A stretch of 64,000 bases of DNA from Polytrichum commune (taxonomy: Eukaryota; Streptophyta; Polytrichopsida; Polytrichales; Polytrichaceae), in the NCBI GenBank assembly GCA_950295325.1, contig OX485808.1, forward strand, positions 32,203,180-32,267,179, given 5' to 3'. The position numbers and the translations under genes are program-made. The notes beneath the pieces are model-generated. The model did not search any database, had not been told where the DNA came from, and worked only from the letters and a program-made list of their open reading frames with translations. Below are positions 1-11,497 of this stretch, piece after piece. How positions within the stretch are numbered: position 1 is the stretch's first letter; every line of letters starts with the position of its first letter.

Positions 1-1666
1 GTCATGATTGATCCCACTGCCTGCATAACTGACAGGGACGTGAAGTTCTCCGATGGGATCAGCTCCAGTCCCTGAAATAGGAGACAGGTTTTAGAATTCA
101 ACTATATATTCATAATTCTAGAGAAGACATAAATCACAAACCGTCAAATTCACATCATAAGATTGATATACCTTATGGTACTTCACTTTCTTTGTGGTAC
201 AAACAAAGGCATATGTCAGGAGCCTCAAATTACACGCGGTTCATAAGTGATTATACTCCTCTAATGGCAGAATCCAACGTGATGTTCGCCGGTTTCATAC
301 CTTCCATTGGCGATTCTTCTCATGCTCGATAATGTCAACTATCTCGGGATCAACCTCTGAAATGTCTGCATTGAGCTGCTTTGGCCACTGTTCTACACAA
401 CAACAGCCCCAGAGCGTTAAACCAAGTCCTTTGAGCACATATCAATTGGAAGATCATGTACAGATAAATGGCTGCATTTCATTCTGCCATTATTAATGTA
501 TCGTGCACTTTAAGTATCATTTGGTCATTCACGAGGAGCCAATTCTCGACTCCAATTTCCATGTTTCACATCTATTGCTTATATTGCCGTTATAATTGTC
601 ACAGGAATATGAGAGAAGATATTCCAGTAAGATACATTTTTACTATGGTTATGGCAACTTCAAAGATGGTGAAAGATCGTGAGCAGTTCCGTGGACTACT
701 TGCTAGTGGGACATACGTTAGTTGTTTTTCATTCGTTACGGTACACCTAGGAGCTCAATTCAGAACGCCAGCTTCAGATGGCACCAAGTCCATGATTGCA
801 CTTTTGGCATCCATTATGTAACCTTACTGGCCTACTCCGTGGTGCATTCCGACCTCAAATCTTCCAGGCAATTGACTCACACCTAGTTGATAATGTTTCT
901 CACACAAATTAACGTTCTGTAACAAACTTGTTCAGATATTGTGACTATCCTGTCACTCGATGTGCAATTCAATCCTAGGATCAGAGCTAACGCCATTGTT
1001 GTCGCACATTGCCTTCGCCTTCTCCGGCTCTTCACTAACTCTTGCATTGAGTGGAAAAGCCTCCCATAACCGTAATTCGCTGTACCCATCTTACGGGAAG
1101 CGATACAAGCACGCGGCTAAATTTAACGACAACGTCCAAAAGCCATCGCTAACACGACAGGGTCTTTGGAAATCAAGAAATGCTGAAACTCACTGTCACG
1201 TGTGATTTGGCGGACGATAAATCCTCGGTCGCCACGGCAGTCTGCAACACAAAATGAACGGAACAGGACAAAACAAAACAATCGTATCAGGACCATCGTA
1301 ATATGGAACAAACACATACAGAACGAGCACATACAAAGCATTGCCGGTCAGACAGTGTTGTCGTCCAGAAATATACGATGGCGAAACGAGCCTCTCTGCT
1401 TGCTCGCGACATCACTCCACGAAAATCCAAGAAACTACATAAAGAGCAGACCGAATTCAAGAAAACGGAGCCGGACTGCGCCTCTCCGAAATTGAGTTAC
1501 CACACCACATTCGGCCCTTCTAGAAGCAATTCCCTGGACTCAACATTCACAGACTTACGTTGCTGGCGAAGCGTGTGTAGCTGTAAAGAGCGCCGGGAGC
1601 GTGCAACGACCTGCAGGTCGATTGCAGCTGCGCCTTGGTGAGGCGCCGCAACGCAGACATCGCCAT
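1..1666 (-). CDS. SHM1: Serine hydroxymethyltransferase, mitochondrial (5' part; gene continues past the left edge)
   Basis: Serine hydroxymethyltransferase is a PLP enzyme that interconverts serine and glycine with tetrahydrofolate; in plant mitochondria it works with glycine decarboxylase in photorespiration. Four minus-strand exons are visible: 1559-1666 (start ATG at 1664-1666, 36 codons), 1194-1241 (16 codons), 301-387 (29 codons) and 1-71 (open to the edge). All junctions are phase 0 with GT-AG borders. Exon 1 is rich in Arg, Ser and Ala with no acidic residue (begins [13 protein letters not shown]), a typical mitochondrial presequence. Exons 3 and 4 read WPKQLN, then [17 protein letters not shown], then [12 protein letters not shown] and MQAVGS, the hallmark N-terminal region of the SHMT family. 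About 104 residues of a protein usually near 515 aa lie in the window; the PLP lysine and C-terminal domain are outside. The SHM1 symbol rests on the presequence and resemblance to the plant mitochondrial isoform. Confidence 0.93.
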
Positions 1667-2048
1667 CGCTACTCGCCTCGCCTCCCCCGACGGCTTAATC
1701 TGTTCGCTTCGCCGCTTGCGGACGACTCACCGGACCTTGCGCCTGAGTGAGTGACGGGGAGCTCAATAACACAAAAGAAGGTTGGGAGACGAGCGTCACC
1801 GGCCTCAAATTGTTTGTGGAGCTCAGCATGCACTTGTCATCCCACCCTGGCCCCAAAGTGTTCGGTCGCCTTTTCTATCCGCTCCCCTGGCCTGGCTTGT
1901 CCGCCATTGGCATTCCACGGGTGGCCGTGCTGCCAAATCGCAGAAGCCGCAACGTCACTCACTTCACGATGCACAATCGCGGTCAAATCATAAACGTAAG
2001 GTGGTATGTATGTAAGTGCATAGGGCCTTTATGTGAACACCTTATGTT
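1667..2048. other. SHMT upstream region, GC-rich leader
   Basis: This is the likely 5' UTR and promoter side of the minus-strand SHMT gene. Roughly 1670-1960 is clearly more GC-rich than the surrounding DNA. Short open frames here match no family I recognise and look like chance reading of GC-rich leader sequence. I see no convincing TATA element. Confidence 0.4.
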
Positions 2049-2456
2049 CTCTTATTCGAACACCTTGTGGGTGCAAAATGGACTACTTGACCAGCTACAG
2101 GAGAGTGGATGACAAGCTGTGGGACATCCACCTACTGGAAGTTGGTTATCGGTCATAATTGATTAGCTCATGGATGGAGTCTAGGAATTATGGATGATAT
2201 CACACCTTCATGGATGAAACATTGGGACGAGTTTTTTTTAGCCTCCCTATATGTCTTATTCAAACACCTTTTGGGTGCAAAATGGACTAGGTAACCGGCT
2301 AGAGGAGAGTGGATGACAAGCTGTGGGACATCCACCTATATATCGGAAGTTGGTGATCAATCATAATTGATCAACTTATGGACAAAATTGGAATTGTGGA
2401 TGATATCACACTTTCATGAATGAAACATTGTGACAAGTTTTGATAATCCCCAGGGG
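2049..2456. repeat. Tandem duplication of an approximately 204-bp unit (2 copies)
   Basis: Two imperfect direct copies, about 2049-2252 and 2253-2456. Both contain ACACCTT, then GTGCAAAATGGACTA, GAGAGTGGATGACAAGCTG and GGATGATATCACAC in the same order, with an offset of 204 bp. No coding potential is seen. The following stretch (2457-2948) is AT-rich and holds nothing I recognise. Confidence 0.85.
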
Positions 2457-2948
2457 TGGACTCTTCAATGGATGCCTAAATGACATGCGTGGGTACCCAT
2501 GAAATTAAACCCCCTCTATACGAGAAAGTCATAGCATAAAATCAATGTATACATACTAACAATAGGTATTTATGTATTTCATGTATTTATATAAAGATTT
2601 TCAATTAATTGTGATAAATGCTTCACTACATATACAAAATATGAATCATGAAATAGCTAAGTCCTTATTGCATATATAATCTACTTTCACGTTTCAATGA
2701 GAAAGTTATTGAACATTTTGGTTTTCATTGATTGCACCAAACAAACAAAGACAAGAACACATTAAGTAAGCCACAATCCAGAGAGCGAAACGCAAGGGGA
2801 CCAATGAGCATTCCAAGAGCCCCTAGTTTGAAAAAACCTAGAACTCACTATTGTGATGTACTCGGATTAAAAGATTTAATGTTGGATTATGCAAGAAAGA
2901 AAGACTAACCATATCTTGTTGTACTTAGCATGTGAGCAGATGGCGATT

Positions 2949-3465
2949 GGAGTCAGACAACCCAAGAGAAAATGGTGCACAAGGGCTAGACAAGCCATGA
3001 AGGAATTGTGCAAGGGAGTTAGACAACTCTTGATCGAAGATCTTTGTGTTGGAGTTAGACTACTCTAACTAGGAGTTAGACACCTCCCTCTAGAAGATCT
3101 TTGTGTTGAAATTAGACAACTCCAACTAGAAGATATGAAGTGGAGTTAGACAACTCCTAGCAGATGGATGTTATTTGTTGGAGCTAGGCAACTCTCAATG
3201 ATAAATGTAGTTGGAATGGGACAATTCCAACTACAATAACTTGGATGAATGAATCTAGTTGGAATAAGACAGTTCCAACTAGAAGAATGGATGAATGAAT
3301 CTAGTTAGAATTACATAGTTTCAACTAGAAGAATGGATGATTGGATCAAGTTGGAATTAGACACTTCCAACTAAAAGAATAATTGAACGCATCAAGTTGG
3401 AATTAGACAGTTCCAAACTAAAAGAATAGATGAATGCATCAAGTTGGAATTAGACAGTTGCAATT
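2949..3465. repeat. Minisatellite of hairpin-forming units (about 13 copies)
   Basis: About 13 diverged units of roughly 20-48 bp share the core GGARTTAGACANNTCC. In the better-kept right half (from about 3210) the unit is about 47 bp and each contains an inverted repeat, AGTTGGAA, an 8-nt TTAGACAG loop, then TTCCAACT, followed by an A/G-rich spacer such as GAAGAATGGATGAATG. The left half is shorter and more diverged. No open frame spans the array. Confidence 0.85.
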
Positions 3466-5332
3466 GGTGGATTGTGATTGAGCCAAAAGATAGAAAATTC
3501 ATAGTAGAACCCAAAATAAAGCTATGAATATAAGACTTTCACTACATAAGACATAGATTAAAAGTAGTGTTTTGGCATAAAAGAGAGCTTGGGGGAGGAG
3601 AAAGGATCTTTTGACTCTCCTATAATCGGGTGGTTTGAGCTTATAGCAATCATAATATTATGATCAAGTTGTAAATCTTTTCATAATGTACAAAGTTTGA
3701 AAGCTCTCAACATTGGTGTCTCATGCATTCATGCTTGTGTTATTCGTGCATAGAAGAGGAATGTGATAATTATAAACCCTAACAAGAATGGACAGGGTAG
3801 TCATTGGGGACTATTATCATATGACAACAATGGATGGAAAACATAATTTCGATGAAACTAGCACATCTATTGCTAACCATCATCTATTACATCAATTGCA
3901 TTGGATAATCTTAGCTAGTTTTGCAGTTTAAGCAGATTCGCCAACATAAATGTGCATATGATTATCATGATATTCCAGATTATATGTTCTTATTAAATTA
4001 TCATCATTCTTCAAATTGGTTGAATAGATTCAAATTCCAGGATGTTTTTCAAGTCATAAAGAAGTATATTGGCAGATCTGCTCATAGAGTTGACCCAAAA
4101 AGTCCAAATTTTGGAAAAAAATTAATGCAATTTTAGTTGGATTTGTTTTTGAGTGCAGTAGTAATAAGCTTTGAACTGACAGTATTATGTTTTGTCCTCG
4201 TTTTGTGATTATGCTGTGATACACTAGAAAATTTGTTTACACTTGTTGGTGCTGAACTATGGTCCTGTTGACACAAATAACCAAGTAAAAAACATATGAC
4301 TTATTGTGATGAACTTCTTTTGTGACAAACCAAAGTTACAATTAAAGCGTGAAGTTCTGAGCCCAGAGAATCTGATAAAGAACCACTGAGAGTTATCTGG
4401 AAAGATGGTATCAGACTTTATCCATGCAGTTTTCCTACCATGGTAAGCTATCACCACAATTACAAAATTTCAAGGCCAAAGTGCAAATTTCAAGGCCAAG
4501 GGATCAAGGGGAGCATTGTCAGATATTTGATCTATTTTCATTTTTCATTTTAAAAAAACATCATACAGATTCTAACTATTTCTTTGGAAATGAAAATGCT
4601 TCAATTAATGTTACTATATTTATAAAAAAAATCTACTTTAATTGCCAGCAAACCCAACAGTAGATACTCAAAAAAAGTTGTACTTCGACTACCTCATTAC
4701 AACACCATAATGCATCGCCTTACAATACAGTATACGGTCATTGAATGAGGTTTCTCACGCCATTACTCAAAACCTTACTTCCAGAGTTGTTCATCGATCC
4801 AAGTATGACGTAGGACCAATATCCAGTATGGAAAAAAAGTGGGGAAAGGGGGGAAACCTGGAAGTAAATTGCAAAAGTGGTTGGAGGGTAAAGGATAACT
4901 AACAACATCGGACGGTCATAGCGGACAAGATCAAAGCTCCACATGAAAGGAGAGGAGAGCTGTTTGTCTATTGGCAATAAAGAGAATGGGAAAGGTACAG
5001 GAAGGTCAGGGTCAGGGTCCAAAGTGAGTGTATCCACGGAGACGGTGCATGAATGATGGTTATCCAGGATGAGTGGTGGGGAGCCCCGGAGCCCCAGAGC
5101 CTGAGGGATGCAAAGATACTATGTGAGCCACGTCGAAAATTTGTAAACACAGCACAATGTAACATCCTATTCGTCCAACAACAATAGTTCCATGAGCCAA
5201 GAGCATCATTAGGAGCAGCTTAACACAACATGCATGCACTTAAAATTCTGCAGTACAACCGGAAAGGTTTTAATCATATAATAGGTACCTAATAACTTTG
5301 GCGGGGAGATTTCCAGTTGAGAGAACATCACC
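3466..5332. other. Intergenic, no gene recognised
   Basis: AT-rich DNA between the minisatellite and the SPO11-1 stop codon. Short open frames (for example around 3921-4136 and 4738-5165) show no recognisable domain and no exon-like conservation. The part next to 5332 should contain the SPO11-1 3' UTR. Confidence 0.5.
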
Positions 5333-8300
5333 TTAAACGTAACAATGTTCACGAATTTTGTATGGAATGTACTGATCTGCAAGGAAGGAGAAGGAAACAG
5401 CAGATACAGCCTCTATCTCCATCTTTACACCCTTGCTCCGAAGCTCTGCAAGCTTTTCCCTGAGTGAAAAGATCCACAATTTTTTGACCTCAGTCAGTAC
5501 CTGCTCTATATATTCACGGAGATCTAGAAACGATTTTGATGCGTTTCGCCCTTAATGTCAGTGCTCTACGACAGTGCAACTGAGAAGAGTCGAAGCAGAG
5601 GTCAGTAGATGTATAGATTTATACCACCATGCAGGAGCTAAATGCTTCAAGTAGCTCCTGCTCAAAATTGCGTCTGCCTTCCTCATATCTTGCATCCCCA
5701 AGCAATTATCCAAAAGAGCCATCAGCTTTGCCTGTGATGGTTTAGTGAAGGTTTACAGAAATCTCGCAGAAATTTAATTGCAAAACGATCAAGACTTGAT
5801 CTGCAACTCAGATTTGAGAACCCTCTTTCTTTCGACGCAGAATATTAGATTATGGACGATGTTTATGACGATTTTAATGATTTGACACTGATGTAAACTG
5901 GAGAGTAACGAACGTGAGTGGTTTAATTAATGGTTTTGCTTTTATCTCACAGGACAATAATGGATCTTGTCTATTGTCTTTTAATCTAAAATCTGTTGAA
6001 TAAAGGACACTGTGGAGCCTCAATTCCTCAACCTGGAAACATACCTTGCGTGGAGAACTGAAGAAGACACCTCTCAGGTATGTCAAAGGTACAAAAGTCC
6101 GAAAGAAACAACCCCAGCCAATGTATCTTGGGTGTGGCCAAAATTTCAGCATCATATGCCATTGTCTGAACCAACACCATCACCAACCATATGAGTTCCC
6201 TAACCTGGTGTTAACTCTTTGATTGCTTCATATCCTCAGGATCAAAAATGCTATGCTCTCTAGTATACATTGACTATGCCTAGTTGGTGCAATCAAAGGA
6301 ATGCCAAAACAGAGAATAGCAGTTTACCAGAGAACCAAAATGATATACACATAAAATGTCTATACCATATGGGTCCGCATCCATTAGACCGTACACTGGC
6401 AATTCCAGTTCGTCAAGAAGTCGCCGCAAGAAGCTGCTGGACAAGTAATTTATTACTTTGCTTGCTAAGTCAAATTAAACCACGCAAATGTTCTTGATGC
6501 TCCCTTGAAGAATAACTCTGGCAAGAAAATGAAGTGACCAACGATATGGGGTTCAGAGTGTGGCATTCATAGATTCCATGCACCAGATACCTTCTAGTGG
6601 CTACGTCTGGGTAGCCCTTCCCCTGTAAAAAAGACCTTCGTATTAGTACTCAGCACACTGCAGTACTTATAAAACTCGTGCTTTCAGCACAAATAAAGAT
6701 GAGTCAATCGTATCTTACAGTGAGAAGGATGCAGCGATTTTTGGCACAGAACTTGTCATTTGCCAATCTCTGAAAAACTGAAGAAACAGGAAGAATATCA
6801 GACATTGATATGGTAATATCATCGTCTCCTTTTTGTGTCAAGAAAGTTTGAGACATTCAATTTTCAAATCTACTCCACTACAATCACGATGTACTTCAAG
6901 GATGACACGAGCAGTGCTCTTGCAATTCGATTTATTTCCAAGTCTCAAATTGATCCTCCTCTAGCCTGCTTTCACGAGACTTTTATAAGGCAGTTTACAG
7001 TACGTGCCTGTTTCCTTCTCCACGAGAAGAATAAATTCTGCACCACTGCTAATGTCTGCATTTGCTAGGAGTCAAGGCTTAAGAACCAGAGAATTTTCAG
7101 TTTAAACGAAACAGAAGTAATGCAAAACTAGTGCCGAAGGACTGCAAACCTAGTGCAGAAGAAAGGATACGGCTCACTTCATGTATGTGCACAGGAACAG
7201 GAAAACCCTGTCAATGGATAAGCTATAAGTTTCTCATCGTGTAAGATCTACACAGTAGTAAACTTCTCTTGCTGCATACATAACTATTTTTTAAATCAAA
7301 TAGAAATTATAGACAGAAAAAGGGAACCCTGGTGTCACTTTTAGGCAATTCCTACAGTTTAGGACCATTTTGATATAGCCTTAATCGTTAGAGCTGTGAT
7401 GTAAAGTGATCAACAAGTATTGCCTAATATCAGATAGGTCCTAAGAAAACTATGATCAATAAATTTTTGAGTGTTCTCAAGATATGATCTCAATTGTCTA
7501 TAATGTTAACTGCATAGGTGACAGTGATTCTTCGCTATTGCCTATCTAAATTGGCAAACTGAAGGGTATAAGCTTGTTAAAGCTCGAAACATCAGAGGCC
7601 TCAATCTGTCCTTGAATATGCACTTACAGAACAATTGTTTCTTGAGCAGTTGATGAGCCTTCCTCCTTCACAGTAACTCAACTGTCCCAGGACCAGCCTG
7701 ATGTCAAATAAAGAAGCAATATTTATTGAGTGAAATGATAGGTGACTTAATCTGGTTCAGATTGCAGACTAGAGTTGCTCACTTTGACGCCTGAGTTGAA
7801 GAGTTTGTGAATGTTTTGATCTGGACTGAAAAGGAAATACATGGAAGACGTCGATCACCAGAGAATATTAAACTGAACCGTGCACACCAACAACGATCTC
7901 GAAGAGAACAGCATTCTTTGTTATTCCTGTCATCTCCACATTTCATGAATTCAAGGATGACGAATCAAGAAGGGAGATGTTATGAGTACGCACCCTTTGC
8001 TGACTGCAACCTGTTTGAGCGCCAAAAAGAATATGTCAGTTATAAATATCTTATTAATTTTCATAATAGTCATATACTTTAGTTAGTTGCTCATTTGTGA
8101 TGTAATGTAGAGCGCAAAGTTCTTGAAGGATAGATCCGTAAGCATAAAACATTCTGGAAGGAGAGAAAGGGGAAAGTATCAGAACACTAGGCAAGCAAAT
8201 TGGACCCCTTTATGAAGTTAGCCACTTGCCAGGTTGAGAGAATATCGGCTGCAATGGAAGAATGAGCATATATCATTGATTGCTTGATCAACTCTTCCTG

Positions 8301-9200
8301 TACCAATAATTTTTTTGTTACGCTAGCTCAAAAGAGCTTCCAGAAGAGAAGGTTTCAAGGAATGGTTCTCACGTTGATCGCGCATGTGTCGCCATTGCAA
8401 GCATTCGTGGTTTAGTCACGACCGAAACAACTAGGAATCTAGTTAGAGGGCACGATGATGACGAGGTCGCTCTCGAGGCGGTTCATGGAAATACATGTAA
8501 TTTGTAACCCTCATAAAAAACGTTGATAACAGATCAAGAGATTTTTATTATGGATCCAAAAAGAAAAGAGAGTCTATACAGGTATTCTTCTCAATGCTCT
8601 TACCTTTAAACAGAGCAGGATCCGTGTAGTAAACATCTCTCTTAGTTGCGTGCCTATTTTGTTTCAGTAGTCCTTCCACAATTTGTAGAACCCTCACCAT
8701 AGCAACTGCAATACAGATAACCGAAGTACATAATGCTTATTGCCTTGCTCTCGTCCTCCACAATTTCGTATGTTTTACTTAGGCTCGTCAGCCTACTAGA
8801 TCTTTTTCTTATTGAACTTTAAAGACGGCCGTAAGGAGATACCTAGTCTTTGAGAGCCTCCTTTCGGATCCAAGGATATCTGCTCACAGCTGGCTGTTTC
8901 CTCGAATATCGTGAGACTTTGCACCACAAGAGTAAGTGTAAATTTCGTGTAGTTGTAGCAGTATGGACATGTAGTACTACATATAAATGAAGGACTTACA
9001 CAATGTCAACGTAGATTACAACGACGATATCAAAATCTTATTTGAGAAAAACAATTTGCGATGTCGCCTCACCAATTTTCATCTTTCTGCAGTGGATATT
9101 CGCGAGGCTTATATATTGGTATGCCAATTGTCGCGACGATATCACTCGAAATACTCTGAAAGAATTCGCGCAGAAATGCTGCGGAAGAATAGGTAGACAT
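5333..9200 (-). CDS. SPO11-1: Meiotic recombination protein SPO11-1 (topoisomerase VI A-like), 14 exons, 340 aa
   Basis: SPO11-1 makes the meiotic double-strand breaks that start recombination, forming a covalent tyrosyl-DNA link, and works with SPO11-2 and MTOPVIB. Exons in order of translation: 9073-9200, 8843-8889, 8604-8705, 8230-8297, 7994-8010, 7628-7697, 7171-7207, 7008-7055, 6719-6777, 6591-6622, 6328-6433, 6045-6165, 5628-5688, 5333-5459; total 1023 nt. The winged-helix segment holds KRDVYYTDP with the candidate catalytic Tyr85. The Toprim fold has ILLVEKET (158-172 region) and the metal-binding DADPYG (221-226), with GKGYPDVATRR just before. The C-terminus reads KGVKMEIEAVSAVSFSFLAD then YIPYKI, closely matching plant SPO11-1 rather than SPO11-2 or TOP6A. 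Arabidopsis SPO11-1 is 362 aa. The start at 9200 is the first ATG in the open frame. The introns after exons 4 and 8 use GC donors, and exon 5 is only 17 nt. Confidence 0.92.
7994..8010 (-). other. 17-nt microexon of SPO11-1
   Basis: The exon reads GTTGCAGTCAGCAAAGG, is preceded by CAAACAG and followed by donor GTGCGT. It encodes VAVSK plus two bases of a Gly codon and fills exactly the gap between SRYSLNL (8230-8297) and LVLGQL (7628-7697), matching the family in length and phase. Confidence 0.8.
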
Positions 9201-10090
9201 CCATACTATCAGTAAAATGATCGGACCATGATCGATTGCGGAAATCTCAAAGGTGCGTTGTAGAGCAACTTCTTTAAGATTTACAAATTCGGTACTACGC
9301 TTAAAACAGAAATTCTTAAAGCTTCGTGTGAAGCAGAATTCGATGTTTACGACATTTGAAGTTTGCAAGCTTCCTCCATCCCAATGAGGACAAACACATC
9401 CGTATGAAATAAGTAGGAAATTTCATAACTCTGGCTTGCCTCAGGACGCAGGAACCAAGCATTTTCTGTATATATTCGAAATTGTCATGTGAAAACATTG
9501 TTCTCTTGCCACAGCATTCCAGGGCAAGTCTTGAACTCTACACAATCATTCTACACATCACTCCAGTCCTATGAAGCTAATTCTTCACACTTATAACAGC
9601 ACTCGGGGAGGAAAAGTTTAGAAGATTGGAGAACTTGCTTTGAATTTGCGGTAGTAGCAGTGCAGAGCTCGAGGAGCCCCCTTCCATTGAATACAATATT
9701 CCTCTCCTGTAATCTTGCAAATATAATGTTTAGCTAGTACTGTATGGCGAAAATTTCACTAGGTGAACCATGCTGCGAGCGGCGTCCTATTGCCGTCGAT
9801 ATCTGCGGCTATCCCCGCTTCACATAGTGCCCAATACCACACAAACTGCTCCTATTGCTGCCACTGACTTATCTGTTCATCTACATGTTCTCATCCACTA
9901 CGTTCTCGTTTTCATCCATCTTCCTTTCCCGCCCTCTCCTTTCGACTCTGGCGAACAACAAAAGCCCCTGGATACGAAAGGTTTCGGATGGTGCCATTCC
10001 ATGAATTGAAGCTCTGTAGGATCGGCTTACGCGGTGCGATGTGCATTCACGATACTTATTTCGTAGGAAGAAATGAACGATGTCATCTAC
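9201..10090. other. SPO11-1 upstream region, no other gene recognised
   Basis: Promoter and leader side of SPO11-1. An open frame at 9770-10009 on the plus strand has no recognisable domain. I see nothing else to annotate. Confidence 0.4.
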
Positions 10091-10835
10091 AACTTTGAAA
10101 TTTGCACAAAATTACATTTAGTCAGGGTGTTGGAACCTCCCTTTACCTTAGCTTGAGGTCTGGTTCTTAATCTACTCAATGCCACTTTGAAAACAGTGCG
10201 CAAATTATCAGCATTCCAGAGAGCTGCCAAGTCGGATCCTATCGGTAATCGATTTTGGTACGTATAGCCAACTTTGGCAGTTGCACAGGATTTACGAGAG
10301 ATTTTTAGTCAGGGTGTTGGAACCTTCCTTTACCTCATCTTGAGGTTGATTCTTGAATCTACTCCAGGCCCGCGCTATGAAAATAGTTTGCAAATTCTCA
10401 CCAATCGAGAGCGATTCCAAGTCAGTTCCTATCTGTAATTGGTTTTGATATGTATGGCCAACTTTGAGTGTTGCAGAAATTTTGTGAGATTTCTAGTCAG
10501 GGTATTCGAACCACCTTTACCTCATTTTGAGGTCTGGTTCTTGAATCTACTCCAGGCCGTTATCAAAACAGTGCGCAAATTCTCATCATTCGAGAGAAAT
10601 TCCACATCAGCTCCTATTTGTAATCGATTTTGATATTGTGTGGCCAACTTTAAGAATCGCACAAAATTTACAAGAGATTTTTAGTCAGAGTTTTGAAACC
10701 TACCTTTGCCTCATCTTGAGGTCTGTTTCTTGAATCTACTACAGGCCGCCATCAAAACAGTGCACAAATGGTCATCATTCGGGAGAGATTCCAAGTCAGC
10801 TCCTATCAGTAATTGAATTTGATGTGTATGGGACC
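10091..10835. repeat. Satellite-like tandem array, approximately 188-bp unit, about 4 copies
   Basis: The marker TAGTCAGGG/TAGTCAGAG recurs at 10119, 10306, 10494 and 10682, giving periods of 187, 188 and 188 bp. Each unit also repeats a TTGAGGTCTG/TTGAGGTTGA block, GAATCTACTCCAGGCC-like sequence and a GCCAACTTTG(A/G) block in the same order. Copies differ by roughly 10-20 percent by eye. No open frame is shared between copies. Confidence 0.9.
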
Positions 10836-11497
10836 ACCACAAGTTACAGCCATGAGCAATTGTGAATGAGATTCAATGATCAACGCCAAACTGTTTTCCT
10901 CAACGTGTGGCCCCTTAACGGTGACCTAATTCTCCATGTTATCTTCTTGAGCCACTCAATAGGCTTGGTCGTTTAGTGCAGTAAATTGCTTCGCGGTTGG
11001 TGCGATGAGTTCAGGCTGGCGATGGGAAAGAGATTGTGGTTCTATTCTGTTTTTGTGGAGCCTCCAGAATTGTGAGCAAGATGCATGAGAGTCACATCAC
11101 AACGTTGCGGTGTGAAGAAGTATTAGAAAATGTAGCGGCCATAGTCACTATCTCTCATCCGTTATTTCTAGACAAGAGATTTTGACTGAGGTTGATCATG
11201 CGTAATGCGGTTGTACACACAGTACTGGACGAAGTGAGGTTTTCTTATGAACAAATTTTTCAGATATTGAAAGGAACCTTGTGAGGAGATGGTGATGTAG
11301 GTTTGACGAAGATTTTAGGCAAGAGGCCAAGAATAAGAACACTTAAGTTATGCAATCAACGCAGCCTCGATCACTTGGTGACGGGTTTGGTACAAAGCAG
11401 ATGTGATATATCCCTATTGATAACCTACCGAAGATTGTGCGCTGATGTAAAAATGAGTCGGAAGGCAGTCAGGTTTGGGTAACAATTACTGGCGGTC
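10836..11497. other. Upstream region of the rhomboid gene
   Basis: Non-coding by inspection; probably promoter and 5' leader of the plus-strand gene starting at 11498. No motif I can name. Confidence 0.4.

Noticed and set aside
2949-3465. Possible CRISPR-like array
   Set aside because: Unit length and spacing vary, spacers are themselves related, and the context is a plant nuclear genome; it is a minisatellite.
3481-3790. Possible LTR of a Copia-type element
   Set aside because: No matching second LTR, primer-binding site or retrotransposon protein was found within reach.
5689-5731. Upstream extension of a SPO11-1 exon (acceptor at 5732)
   Set aside because: It would enter in the wrong phase after the preceding exon; the acceptor before 5688 restores both frame and family length.
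5333-9200. Assignment as SPO11-2 or topoisomerase VI subunit A (TOP6A)
   Set aside because: The C-terminal KGVKMEIEAVS and FLADQYIPYKI, and the exon-by-exon spacing, fit SPO11-1 better than the other two paralogues.
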